Assembly: GCF_005937185.1 (NCBI RefSeq)
Contig: NZ_VCNI01000002.1
Span: 1,488,001 to 1,552,000 of the forward strand
Origin: Flagellimonas algicola
Lineage (GTDB): Bacteria > Bacteroidota > Bacteroidia > Flavobacteriales > Flavobacteriaceae
DNA length: 64,000 nucleotides
Direction: 5' to 3'
The first letter of the stretch is position 1. Each line of letters opens with the position of its first letter. Both the position numbers and the translations under genes were made by a program. The notes beneath the pieces are model-generated. The model made no database searches, had not been told where the DNA came from, and saw only the letters and a program-made list of their open reading frames with translations. Positions 18,167 to 26,717 of this stretch are shown in pieces.

Positions 18167-18577
18167 GTGAAGGACCTTATTAGGCAAATATTATCTGTTG
18201 GCTTGGCCATGTTGGTGCTGCTTTCCACCGTTTCTTGGACTGTGGAAAAACACTTGTGCATGGGCAGGGTCATGGACATTTCCCTATTTGCCGAAGCGGA
18301 GCATTGCGCCATGGAAATGGCAATGGCAGCTATGGGGGATGAAACTGAAGAAAATCATTGTTGTGATGATGAGTCTTTCACCGTTTCCGGTCAGGATGAT
18401 TTAAAGCTAACTTTGACCGATTTGGAGTTGGAGCAACAAGTGTTCTTGGTTGCTTTTACCCACGGCTATCTTAATCTTTTTGAATCCTTGGAGGAACTCC
18501 CCGTTCCGCATGAAGGTTATCCGCCGCCTTTAATAACCCGGGATATCCATCTTTTGGATCAAGTTTTCTTGATTTGA
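18167..18577 (+). CDS. HYC_CC_PP family exported protein, metal-locus associated
   Basis: The GTG at 18167 is chosen because it gives a basic N-terminus and signal helix (KDLIRQILSVGLAMLVLLS); an upstream TTG frame extension lies inside the promoter. The 136-residue product has the named motif pattern of this family: EKHLC (Cys31, HLC here in place of HYC), Cys47, HCC (His64, Cys65, Cys66) and a C-terminal YPPPL (119-121). The function is not established. Members are typically next to TonB receptors and HMA-domain proteins, as here. The invariant Cys/His set suggests periplasmic or membrane-associated metal binding (inference). The TonB receptor gene follows after 86 bp. Confidence 0.75.
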   Translation: MKDLIRQILSVGLAMLVLLSTVSWTVEKHLCMGRVMDISLFAEAEHCAMEMAMAAMGDETEENHCCDDESFTVSGQDDLKLTLTDLELEQQVFLVAFTHGYLNLFESLEELPVPHEGYPPPLITRDIHLLDQVFLI

Positions 18578-18599
18578 TGTTTTGAACAATTTGCAATTA

Positions 18600-18623
18600 C
18601 CCGTCTCAGGAATTTGAGTCGGG
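18600..18623 (+). other. Intergenic RNA hairpin before the TonB receptor gene
   Basis: CCCG-T-CTCA (18600-18608) pairs with TGAG-T-CGGG (18615-18623) around a six-base loop, an 8-bp stem with one central T-T mismatch. No T-tract follows, so it is not a classical terminator. It sits in the 86-bp gap between the HYC_CC_PP and receptor genes. It could act as an mRNA stabiliser, processing site or regulatory leader. Confidence 0.5.
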
Positions 18624-18663
18624 AGGGTTGATTTATTTCAATAACAAATGTTTAAAATATCTA

Positions 18664-20898
18664 ATGAAACACATATTAAAATTATTGCTTTGGCTTCCCA
18701 TTGTAGCTACCGCCCAAGATAAAATTGAAGGGATGGTGATGGAAGCCAATACAGAAAACAAGCACATTGGGCTAGCCGGTGCCAATGTGTACTGGATGGA
18801 TTCCCAAATTGGAACCATAACCAAGGACAACGGCACCTTTACCATTCCATATACCTCTGAATACAATAAGCTCATTATCAGCTTTGTTGGATTTCAGTCA
18901 GATACGCTTACCATTAATGAGCCCAAAATGGTTCATCATTGGTTGCGACCTTCCAACCAATTGGATGAGGTGGTTGTGGAGAAAGAACGGGATGCCGTGC
19001 AAAAAGCCTATTTTTCCCCTCAGAACGTGGTTACGGTAAATAGCGCAGAACTGCTGAAAGCGGCATGTTGCAACCTATCCGAAAGTTTTGAGACCAATCC
19101 GGCCATCGATGTCAATTTCAACGATGCGTTGACTGGAACAAAGCAAATACAGATGTTGGGATTGACCAGTCCCTATCTGTTGATTACCCAAGAGAATATC
19201 CCTATGGTCCGAGGGGCTTCGCAGGCTTTTGGACTCACCTTCACACCTGGAACCTGGGTGGAGAGCATACAGATTACCAAAGGTGCAGGAAGTGTGGTTA
19301 ATGGCTATGAAAGTATTTCGGGCCAGATCAATACTGAATTGCAAAAACCGTTGACGGATACCCCCATATTTGCCAATGGTTATGCCAACCTAAATGGGAG
19401 ATTGGAGCTGAACACCCATTTGAACACCAAATTATCGGACAAATGGAGTACCGGACTGTATATTCATGGCAATAGACGGGATATCGAGGTAGATAACAAT
19501 GATGATGGTTTTTTGGACAATCCATTGGCCAATCAGATCAACATCATGAACCGATGGCAATATCAAAACCCGGAAACAGGATGGGTTAGCTTTTTGAACG
19601 TACGATACCTTAATGATGAAAAACAAATTGGCCAGGAGGACTTTAATCCAGATACAGACCGATTTACAACTAATGCCTGGGGCAGTGAAATTGACACCAA
19701 GCGGTTTGATGGGTCATTGAAACTGGGATACGTTTTTCCTAATTTGCCCTATCAGAGTTTTGGATTCCAAGCTTCTTTTAGCAATCATCAACAGGATTCC
19801 TACTACGGATTTAATGTGTACAATATTGATCATACCAGTATTTATTCCAACTTGTTGTTCAATTCTATAATTGACAATACCAAGAACAAATTCAAAGCTG
19901 GTTTAACATTTGCCTATGATGGCTATGATGAACTGGTAAACGCTCAAAATTTTGAGCGTGTGGACCGTTCCGCAGGTGCGTTTTTTGAGTACGCTTATAC
20001 CAATCTTGAGAAACTAAGTTTAACCGCTGGTTTACGGGTAGATACCCATAACAGATTGGGTAATTTTGTAACTCCCCGCCTTCATGTTCGATACACCCCT
20101 TGGGAGAAAGGGAGTTTAAGAGGTTCCTTTGGTATTGGAAGAAGGGCAGCCAACATTTTTGCAGAGAACCAGAAATTGTTTGCTTCCTCTAGAACTATTC
20201 AATTGCAGGATAATGGTGGTCCGGTTTACGGATTCGATCCTGAAAAGGCCATTAACTATGGTGTAAGTTTTTTACAGGGTTTTACCCTGTTTGAAAGACC
20301 AGGAAATTTCTCTGTGGATTTTTACAGAACGGATTTCGACAACCAAATTGTGGTGGATTGGGAAAATCCCCTGGAGGTGACCTTCTCCAATTTGGACGGA
20401 AAAAGCTATGCCAACAGTCTTCAGGTGGAGTTAAACCATGAACTGTTGCCCAGATTTGAAGTTCGAACAGCCTATAAATTCTACGATGTAAAGACCGATT
20501 ACCAAAGCGGCAGGCTGCAGAAACCTTTGCAGGCGCGACATCGCTTTTTTACCAATTTGGGCTATACAACAGAACCTACGGAGAATGGTTCCCAATGGCG
20601 TTTTGACTATACATTCAATGCCCTGGGAGAACAAAGACTTCCCGATACATCCTCCAATCCAATTGATTTGCAATTGGGAGATTTTTCTGAAGGCTATAGT
20701 TTAATGAATGCACAGGTCACCAAGGTCTTTTCAAAGAAATTTGAAGTGTATTTGGGAGGAGAGAATTTGACTAATTTTAGACAGGATAATCCAGTATTGG
20801 GATCACAGGATCCTTTTGGAACGAACTTTGACACGACCATAGTATATGCCCCAATCTTTGGTCGGATGGTATATGCGGGCTTTAGATTTAAATCATAA
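18664..20898 (+). CDS. TonB-dependent outer-membrane receptor of a metal-handling unit
   Basis: The start is the ATG at 18664, which gives signal peptide MKHILKLLLWLPIVATAQ; the upstream TTG adds 12 residues without sense. The 744-residue product has an N-terminal carboxypeptidase-regulatory-like Ig domain (about 20-105), a plug domain (about 120-240) and a 22-strand barrel ending in aromatic GRMVYAGFRF. The plug begins AACCNLSESFETNPAIDV with a vicinal Cys-Cys pair, which fits a metal or metal-chelate ligand. Gene neighbours (HYC_CC_PP before, two HMA proteins after, 19 bp gap) point to copper or a similar soft metal. The actual substrate is unproven. Confidence 0.88.
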   Translation: MKHILKLLLWLPIVATAQDKIEGMVMEANTENKHIGLAGANVYWMDSQIGTITKDNGTFTIPYTSEYNKLIISFVGFQSDTLTINEPKMVHHWLRPSNQLDEVVVEKERDAVQKAYFSPQNVVTVNSAELLKAACCNLSESFETNPAIDVNFNDALTGTKQIQMLGLTSPYLLITQENIPMVRGASQAFGLTFTPGTWVESIQITKGAGSVVNGYESISGQINTELQKPLTDTPIFANGYANLNGRLELNTHLNTKLSDKWSTGLYIHGNRRDIEVDNNDDGFLDNPLANQINIMNRWQYQNPETGWVSFLNVRYLNDEKQIGQEDFNPDTDRFTTNAWGSEIDTKRFDGSLKLGYVFPNLPYQSFGFQASFSNHQQDSYYGFNVYNIDHTSIYSNLLFNSIIDNTKNKFKAGLTFAYDGYDELVNAQNFERVDRSAGAFFEYAYTNLEKLSLTAGLRVDTHNRLGNFVTPRLHVRYTPWEKGSLRGSFGIGRRAANIFAENQKLFASSRTIQLQDNGGPVYGFDPEKAINYGVSFLQGFTLFERPGNFSVDFYRTDFDNQIVVDWENPLEVTFSNLDGKSYANSLQVELNHELLPRFEVRTAYKFYDVKTDYQSGRLQKPLQARHRFFTNLGYTTEPTENGSQWRFDYTFNALGEQRLPDTSSNPIDLQLGDFSEGYSLMNAQVTKVFSKKFEVYLGGENLTNFRQDNPVLGSQDPFGTNFDTTIVYAPIFGRMVYAGFRFKS

Positions 20899-20917
20899 CA
20901 AACTAAAATAATACAAG

Positions 20918-21283
20918 ATGAAAAATAGAATTTTGATAGTTGTTTGCTTGTTGATTTCCACCTTAGGGATGGCTCAAGACAAAAACAAAAAAATGGTCTT
21001 AGATGTCAACGGCAAGTGCGAAATGTGTAAAATGCGTATCGAAAAGGCAGCTCTTGAAGTGCCTGGGGTGAAGTTTGCCAGCTGGGACATTCCAACCCAT
21101 CAACTTTCTCTGGTTATGGACGAAAGAAAGACCGATGCCATGAAGATTAAAACAGCTTTGGTCCAGGCGGGACACGATACCAAGGAACTTAAGGCCAGCC
21201 AAGAGGCTTATGATAAGATTCATCCCTGCTGCAAGTATCGAGAAGACAATACGGACGACAGTCATCACCATAAAGACCATTAA
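20918..21283 (+). CDS. Periplasmic heavy-metal-associated (HMA) domain protein
   Basis: A 121-residue protein with a cleavable signal peptide (to about MAQ20) and one HMA ferredoxin-like domain. The metal motif is GKCEMCKMRIEKAAL (Cys34, Cys37), in a MerP/CopZ-like beta-alpha-beta-beta-alpha-beta pattern. After the domain come HPCCKY and a His/Asp-rich tail (SHHHKDH), giving a second potential metal cluster. Probable role: periplasmic metal chaperone between the TonB receptor and the inner-membrane HMA-MauE protein. Gap to the receptor gene is 19 bp, and the next gene starts at the base after its stop. Confidence 0.85.
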   Translation: MKNRILIVVCLLISTLGMAQDKNKKMVLDVNGKCEMCKMRIEKAALEVPGVKFASWDIPTHQLSLVMDERKTDAMKIKTALVQAGHDTKELKASQEAYDKIHPCCKYREDNTDDSHHHKDH

Positions 21284-21994
21284 ATGAAACATACCTATTC
21301 CATAACAGGAATGACCTGTGGAGGTTGCGTGTCATCTGTTAGGGAAAAACTGTCCAATGTGAGTGGGGTGGAAGATGTTGAGGTAGACCTTGCTTCTGCT
21401 TCAGCACAAATTTCAATGAATCAGCATATCCAATTGTCTGATTTAAGGGCTGCCCTACCTGATAAATACAGTATTTCGGAAAAGAAAGCTGTTGTTGAAC
21501 CAATAGGTTTACCGGAAGAGAAATCGAAATGGGCCCAGTTGCAGCCCTTATTCTTGATTTTTGCCTACCTCTTTGGAGCAGCAATTTTGCTCCATGTAAG
21601 AGATTGGAATACCAATGAAGCCATGTTGGATTTTATGGGACTGTTCTATATTGTTTTTAGCTTTTTCAAGTTCTTGGATTTGAAGGGTTTTCCCGAAAGC
21701 TTCGCAATGTACGATCCATTGGCAAGAGCTGTGCCATTTTATGGATGGCTTTACCCCTTTATTGAACTGGGATTGGGACTGCTATTTTTGATGCGATTGG
21801 AGTTACAATCTGCCCTAATTGCCACCATTGTGGTACTTGGAATAACAACTTTTGGGGTCACCAAAACTTTGTTGGACAAAAAGAGCATCCGATGTGCCTG
21901 TTTGGGAACGGCATTAAAACTTCCGATGACCGAAGCCACCTTTATTGAAAATGCCATCATGTTGATTATGGCATTTTGGATGCTGTTGGCGTAG
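21284..21994 (+). CDS. HMA domain fused to a MauE/DoxX-like four-helix membrane domain
   Basis: The 236-residue protein begins with a cytoplasmic HMA domain (1-68; GMTCGGCVSSVREKL, Cys12/Cys15). Four membrane helices follow (about 85-105, 110-130, 148-170, 175-195) of the MauE/DoxX-like fold. A conserved Cys motif IRCACLG (Cys204, Cys206) precedes the last hydrophobic segment. MauE relatives are linked to periplasmic disulfide or cofactor formation, while an HMA domain implies metal transfer. The fusion suggests a metal-translocating or redox membrane partner for the preceding periplasmic HMA protein, somewhat like MerT/MerP (analogy only). Translation probably couples to the previous gene (zero spacing). 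Confidence 0.82.
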   Translation: MKHTYSITGMTCGGCVSSVREKLSNVSGVEDVEVDLASASAQISMNQHIQLSDLRAALPDKYSISEKKAVVEPIGLPEEKSKWAQLQPLFLIFAYLFGAAILLHVRDWNTNEAMLDFMGLFYIVFSFFKFLDLKGFPESFAMYDPLARAVPFYGWLYPFIELGLGLLFLMRLELQSALIATIVVLGITTFGVTKTLLDKKSIRCACLGTALKLPMTEATFIENAIMLIMAFWMLLA

Positions 21995-22010
21995 AAATTT
22001 ATCTAAAAGT

Positions 22011-22036
22011 CCCTTGTCAAAAACAAGGGGTTTTTT
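22011..22036 (+). terminator. Rho-independent terminator after the metal-handling unit
   Basis: Stem CCCTTGT (22011-22017) / ACAAGGG (22023-22029), five-base loop CAAAA, then GTTTTTT. It lies 16 bp after the HMA-MauE stop and ends the four-gene transcript. Confidence 0.85.
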
Positions 22037-22059
22037 ATTTTGGATGTAGCTTTGGTTGA

Positions 22060-24288
22060 TTAATCAATAATAATTTCGTCAGCAAATACCCAAGAGGGCA
22101 AACCGGCGGCATGGTGCCAGTATGGAGTTGGGGTATTTGGTGCAATTACTTTAATGTATCTAAGGTTTGTAGGGTTAAAATCAAGATCAAAGTATTGGAT
22201 GTCGTTGACCTTGCTCTTTTTGTTCAGCGGCTTCGGATTTGCCAGTGTTCCAAGAGAAACGAAATTTTCGTTATCCATAGATCCCAAATACTGTACTTCA
22301 GATGGAAAAAACACCACGTGATTGGTCACTTGTAAAAAAGCCATGGAAATGCTGCTAACGGATTGGATTTTTCCTAAATCCACCACCACTTCCATACGGT
22401 TCCCTTCATACCCAAGCCAATTGGCATAAAAACTACTACCGCCCAATGCACCATCAGTGAGGACCATGGGGTCTTCTCCGGCATATTTCTTGGGTTGGGT
22501 AAGCGTCACTACTTTTTTTCCTTTGGCTTTGTTGGGTTTCTTGGCCATTTCCAAGGCGGACAGGTAATTGGCTCCATACTCGTTTACCGTAAAGCCCATT
22601 TCGTTCATCAGGGTGATGTCGTTTGCCTTTGCGGTCTTACTGAAGTTGTCTAACAACAATGCAACCGTTGGATTTATGGATTCCACTCCATTGGCATCAG
22701 CAACGGTAAGACTTAAATCCTCGGTCAGGTTTTTTCTGCTGGCTTCCAAAACTGCATAATCAATCCCCATGCGGGCCAGTTTAACCCGATTTACAACAAC
22801 CGGTTTTTGGGAGACCGCTTCCTCTGCAGCATCGAACAAGGCAACATATTCCTTTAAAAGTTCAGGATTCAGATAAGAACCAAATGCTTCGGAGGGATCT
22901 CCATATAGGAAGAGGAAAAAATCCGGAACCTCTTGCAATTGATCATGAATCTTGTTGACATATTCTCTTACGAATGGCGCTGCTTCTTCATAATATCCAT
23001 CTGTAAACTCCTCGAGCAAGCCCTGAAAATCAAGATTTGGATTCCAGAGTAGTTTTGCGGTCATATACGAGCGAAGCTCGAACAATTCACTGGGATTATT
23101 GCTGTGCTGCTCAAATACCCATTGGGCATTATTGTCTCGAAACAACTGGATGTTGGGCTGTAGCGTTCGGATATTGGGGAATGGGGCCAAAAAGTTGGTG
23201 AATTGGGTGGTATAATCCCAAATCCGGATGTTGTTCGTCAATTTTCCCCAACCGGTAAGGTCATTGGCAAAATCCTGACACTTGTCTGCAATGGGGGCAC
23301 TTCGATCACATTCAATGGAACACAAGGTGATCAGTACATTTTCCTCAGGACGTAATTTTGGTGGTTTCCGAGTGTGTTGGTATGCCAAAGTAGAAATTGT
23401 CTTTTCTGGAAACGACTTGGCAACTTGATTGACAAATTGAATCATGGTGCCGGCAGGGCTTCCCTCCGCTTCGTCCACTTTACTGCAAACGGGACATTGG
23501 CAATACTGCTGATTGTCATCTTGGCTCACAGATAAAACGGCAGCATTGGGATGTCTTTCAAATAGGGCTGCAACCGAATCTTTTACTATCTCCAAAACGG
23601 TCTCATTGGTGAGACAGAGTTGTGTGGGCAATCTTTTATCCCCCCTTAGGGCATAATATTCAGGGTGCTCCTCGTAAAAAACCTCCTCTGGCATAAACTT
23701 ATGAAACGTATGTACCCGTGCAGAGGGAACATAGGTGGGAAATGCCTCGTAGGTTACCTTGAGTTGATCAGCGAATTCATGATTTTGGTAAAACAACCTT
23801 GAATGGACGGTTCGAGTAGTAATTTCCGGAGTATAGGAATAATCAATGGGATTCAGGGAAATGGTCTTCATTTCCGGAATTTTTGCAACTCCGGGCGCAT
23901 ACCATTTGCAGTCTAAGAACTTTTCCAAAAACTCATAGACGGCATTTTGGGTAGCAGCATCGGAACCACCACTGACGTACAAATTCCCATTTTCTGTCTG
24001 GATTTTAATTTGATGGTATTCCAAAGATTCTTCCTTGATATTGCCCACATAGATTTTCTTCTTTGTGGTTTGGGAACTTTCTCCAACAACATCAAAGCTT
24101 GCTCCACTTATTGTTTCTAGATGCTCTGCAAGCTTTTCAGCAGCTAGATAAACTTGTTTGGAGGCATTGTCCATAAAGACAATTTCATATTCTGTTTGGC
24201 CTCTCTTTGACAAGGTAGTTTTATTGTTAGAACAGGCCGATAAAAGAACAGCCAGGCCTAGGATAATGAAATTAAATTTTTTTGGCAT
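22060..24288 (-). CDS. DUF4838 domain lipoprotein, predicted glycan-active
   Basis: A 742-residue lipoprotein (VLLSACSN, lipidated Cys19). Residues ~30-130 resemble the alpha-glucuronidase-like N-terminal domain (EFLEKFLDCKWYAPG). The DUF4838 barrel follows (about 180-440), with a Cys cluster SQDDNQQYCQCPVCSK near residue 256 that looks metal-binding. The C-terminal ~150 residues form a discoidin/F5-8C-like carbohydrate-binding fold with surface Trp (TPYWHHAAGLPSWVF). No enzymatic activity is established for the family. It follows a GH18 gene by 7 bp in one operon, so a role in N-acetylglucosamine-containing glycan breakdown is likely (inference). Confidence 0.83.
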   Translation of the reverse strand: MPKKFNFIILGLAVLLSACSNNKTTLSKRGQTEYEIVFMDNASKQVYLAAEKLAEHLETISGASFDVVGESSQTTKKKIYVGNIKEESLEYHQIKIQTENGNLYVSGGSDAATQNAVYEFLEKFLDCKWYAPGVAKIPEMKTISLNPIDYSYTPEITTRTVHSRLFYQNHEFADQLKVTYEAFPTYVPSARVHTFHKFMPEEVFYEEHPEYYALRGDKRLPTQLCLTNETVLEIVKDSVAALFERHPNAAVLSVSQDDNQQYCQCPVCSKVDEAEGSPAGTMIQFVNQVAKSFPEKTISTLAYQHTRKPPKLRPEENVLITLCSIECDRSAPIADKCQDFANDLTGWGKLTNNIRIWDYTTQFTNFLAPFPNIRTLQPNIQLFRDNNAQWVFEQHSNNPSELFELRSYMTAKLLWNPNLDFQGLLEEFTDGYYEEAAPFVREYVNKIHDQLQEVPDFFLFLYGDPSEAFGSYLNPELLKEYVALFDAAEEAVSQKPVVVNRVKLARMGIDYAVLEASRKNLTEDLSLTVADANGVESINPTVALLLDNFSKTAKANDITLMNEMGFTVNEYGANYLSALEMAKKPNKAKGKKVVTLTQPKKYAGEDPMVLTDGALGGSSFYANWLGYEGNRMEVVVDLGKIQSVSSISMAFLQVTNHVVFFPSEVQYLGSMDNENFVSLGTLANPKPLNKKSKVNDIQYFDLDFNPTNLRYIKVIAPNTPTPYWHHAAGLPSWVFADEIIID

Positions 24289-24295
24289 GGTGAGG

Positions 24296-25495
24296 TTATT
24301 TTATGGATGCTTCGTACATAGCTTTCAGAAGACTATTGGAATCTTTGGTGTCGTTGCCCAATTGCCAAAACATAATGCCTCCTAATTGCTTTTGTAGTGC
24401 ATATTCCGTCTTTAAGCGAACGGAAACAGTATCGTCATAACTAATAAATATGCTGTCCGTTGCATTGTAGAGGTATGGTGCCTTGGCTATGGGGTCCCAA
24501 TATCTTTTGTATTGTTCATTAGGCTCAAATTCACTTCTGATCTGCCTATAAGCACTCCATCCAATATGAGCTCCAGTGTTGGACTGGTACAAACCATTGT
24601 TGGTTGGCGGAACACCTTTCCAAGCGCGGCCATAGAACGCAGATCCGATGACCATCTGTTCTGCTTTAACTCCTTGCTGTAAACAATAATCAACAATACG
24701 CTCCGCAGATCTGGGATTGAGATTAGTAATGCCTCTTTCCTTCAATTGCTCTCTTCGCTCATTCATGTATTCCCAAGCAAAGGTTTCTTTGACATCCTCT
24801 TCGGTGATGAGACCGAGCGGTGTATGATGTCCGGTAAAGGGGGAACTTCCTCCGACTTGATCATAGGTCATGATATTCATATAGTCCACATGTTTCATCA
24901 CTTCCAGTAACTCCACATTGTTGTAGTATCGTTGCCAACCCGCAGAGGCAAACGTTAAGGTTTGTTTGCGATCTAGGGTGTTCAATCCCTCCCGAAGTTC
25001 TTTCATCAGCAAGGTGAAATTTTGCTTGTCTTCCGGTCTTGCTCCTGTTCCCGCGGCAGGAATGGCGGGATATTCCCAATCCATATCCAGTCCGTCCAAT
25101 TCGTAGGTTTTGTTAAATGCAACAGCACTTTCCACAAACTTTTTGCGGTTTTCGGGAGTATGCGCCATGTCCGAAAAACCATCGGCGCCCCATCCGCCAC
25201 AAGCAATCATTACTTTAATATGGGGGTGTTTTTCACGTTGGGCCACCAAGGCTTTGAGTTTTTCGCCGGATTCTACATTTCTAAACTTCATTTCACCATC
25301 GATCACATTGGTAAATGAGAATATGATGTGGGTAAGTTGATCCAACGGAAGTTGGGCAGGTTGGTAGTCCGCTTCTGGGACATAGTAGCCCATGACCACT
25401 ATGGAATCGGTTTCTTCAGGTGGTTCGGAACAACCCACTATGCCAACCGCTAATACGATGGTCAGGACGGAGTTCAATAATTGGGAGAATTTCAT
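24296..25495 (-). CDS. Glycoside hydrolase family 18 lipoprotein (chitinase/endoglycosidase type)
   Basis: A 399-residue lipoprotein (GIVGCSEP, Cys22). The GH18 barrel has the second-strand motif CGGWGADGF and the catalytic DGLDMDWEYP (DxxDxDxE, with Glu as proton donor), then MNIMTYDQVGG and the terminal GGIMFWQLGND, all hallmarks of catalytically complete GH18. Substrates are chitin or GlcNAc-containing N-glycans. Surface tethering rather than secretion suggests processing of oligomers at the cell envelope. No carbohydrate-binding module of its own; the DUF4838 protein encoded 7 bp downstream has one. Confidence 0.93.
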   Translation of the reverse strand: MKFSQLLNSVLTIVLAVGIVGCSEPPEETDSIVVMGYYVPEADYQPAQLPLDQLTHIIFSFTNVIDGEMKFRNVESGEKLKALVAQREKHPHIKVMIACGGWGADGFSDMAHTPENRKKFVESAVAFNKTYELDGLDMDWEYPAIPAAGTGARPEDKQNFTLLMKELREGLNTLDRKQTLTFASAGWQRYYNNVELLEVMKHVDYMNIMTYDQVGGSSPFTGHHTPLGLITEEDVKETFAWEYMNERREQLKERGITNLNPRSAERIVDYCLQQGVKAEQMVIGSAFYGRAWKGVPPTNNGLYQSNTGAHIGWSAYRQIRSEFEPNEQYKRYWDPIAKAPYLYNATDSIFISYDDTVSVRLKTEYALQKQLGGIMFWQLGNDTKDSNSLLKAMYEASIK

Positions 25496-25727
25496 TTTTA
25501 AGTATAGGTTTAGAAACTAAAAATTAGTCATTTATCAGTAGTAAAACAGAAAGTATTAGACCGAGAGCGTTGGTACATATATCAACAACAGATTTGGAGC
25601 TATTGTGATGCTTGGATCACTAGTGGAATTTAAGGGTGGTAAATGCATGAGGTCGACAGCAAATCATAAATTTTAACATGCTGAATTGTAAGGATTTGCA
25701 TTTTTATGGCACTTCTCAAAAGGTGCT
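25496..25727. other. Divergent intergenic region, 232 bp
   Basis: The largest AT-rich spacer of the first half, between divergent GH18 (minus) and the CC-motif outer-membrane protein (plus). I see no convincing ORF, RNA gene or perfect promoter box. A near-consensus TACTTTCTG lies on the minus strand around 25551-25559, and a short GCAC/GTGC inverted repeat sits just before the plus-strand start. Confidence 0.5.
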
Positions 25728-26705
25728 ATGAAAATTTTTGGTTCCCTTCTTTTGTTCATGGCTATATGTACCATGGACATGTGCTATGCCCAGACTTGTT
25801 GTTCGGGTGGTGTTCCGCTGTCCAATAATCTGGGTTTGCCCAATGAAGGCAAAGGAGCTTTTACTCTTGGGGTGAGTTATGACTACAACAATCTTAACAC
25901 CTTAAATGCAGGCTCTGATAGGTTGGATGATGATTCCCGGTTACGTGTTACCAATTCTGTTTTGGTAAGTGCGGGATATGCGTTTACGGATAGATTATCT
26001 ATTGAATCGCTTTTGACATGGGTCAATCAGTTGCGGACGATATCCCAATTTGGCAATGAGACGGATACCGAAACCAGTGGTATAGGCGATGGGGTCTTTT
26101 TGGTGAAATATGCGTTTCCGGATTTGGTGGGGGAAAAGTCAAATATTAGTATTGGAGGTGGGATTAAAATCCCCTTTGGGCGATCCGATTTTACCACCGG
26201 TGAAGGGATTCAACTTACAGCCGATTTGCAGCCGGGAAGTGGTGCATGGGACTTTGTGGGTTTGGTATCTTTTTCAAAGAATCCGGCATTTAGGGAATCA
26301 GCTACGCTATCCGCCAATGTTACGATTAGATTTACTGGGGTAAACAAGGATTATTTGAATAGCACTTCAACCTACGAATTTGGAAATGAAATTCAAGGCA
26401 ATGTGGGCTATTCAGACCAATTTTTATGGCTCAATACCCTTTTTGAACCCTCATTGGTTGTCAAATACAGGAAGGCCTTTGTAGATAAAATCAATGCTTC
26501 CAATCTACCCAATACGGGTGGGGAATGGATTTTTATCCGGCCTGAAATTTCCGCTGCCCTTTCACCGTCCATGGCCTTGGTATCCAAAGTTGAAATACCG
26601 GTCCACAGTTTTGTTGAGGGCACACAGCTAACGCCTACCTTGAGAGTTACTGCAGGGATTTTTATCACTTTAAAACGAAAGAATAACACGATACTCAACA
26701 ACTAA
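25728..26705 (+). CDS. Outer-membrane beta-barrel protein with N-terminal CC motif
   Basis: A 325-residue exported protein: signal peptide to about CYAQ22, mature N-terminus TCCSGGVPLSNNLGLP, then alternating amphipathic strands (for example DRLSIESLLTWVNQLR) typical of a 12-16-strand barrel related to the phenol-degradation/transporter family (PF13557-like). It ends in hydrophobic strands (VTAGIFITLKRKN). The vicinal Cys-Cys directly after signal cleavage is unusual for an outer-membrane protein and could ligate metal or be lipid/disulfide modified. Translated 12 bp before the DUF3179 lipoprotein gene, so the two are one unit. Substrate unknown. Confidence 0.75.
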   Translation: MKIFGSLLLFMAICTMDMCYAQTCCSGGVPLSNNLGLPNEGKGAFTLGVSYDYNNLNTLNAGSDRLDDDSRLRVTNSVLVSAGYAFTDRLSIESLLTWVNQLRTISQFGNETDTETSGIGDGVFLVKYAFPDLVGEKSNISIGGGIKIPFGRSDFTTGEGIQLTADLQPGSGAWDFVGLVSFSKNPAFRESATLSANVTIRFTGVNKDYLNSTSTYEFGNEIQGNVGYSDQFLWLNTLFEPSLVVKYRKAFVDKINASNLPNTGGEWIFIRPEISAALSPSMALVSKVEIPVHSFVEGTQLTPTLRVTAGIFITLKRKNNTILNN

Positions 26706-26717
26706 AAAATACTTGCT

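Noticed and set aside
18558-18573. ATCAAG-TTTT-CTTGAT hairpin as terminator after the HYC_CC_PP gene
   Set aside because: It overlaps the coding end, is weak and lacks a T-tract; the receptor and HMA genes downstream have no promoter of comparable quality.
25680-25727. Sigma-54 site or structured RNA before the CC-motif barrel gene
   Set aside because: TGGCAC occurs, but no TTGCA follows at the right spacing, and the GCAC/GTGC stem has only four pairs.
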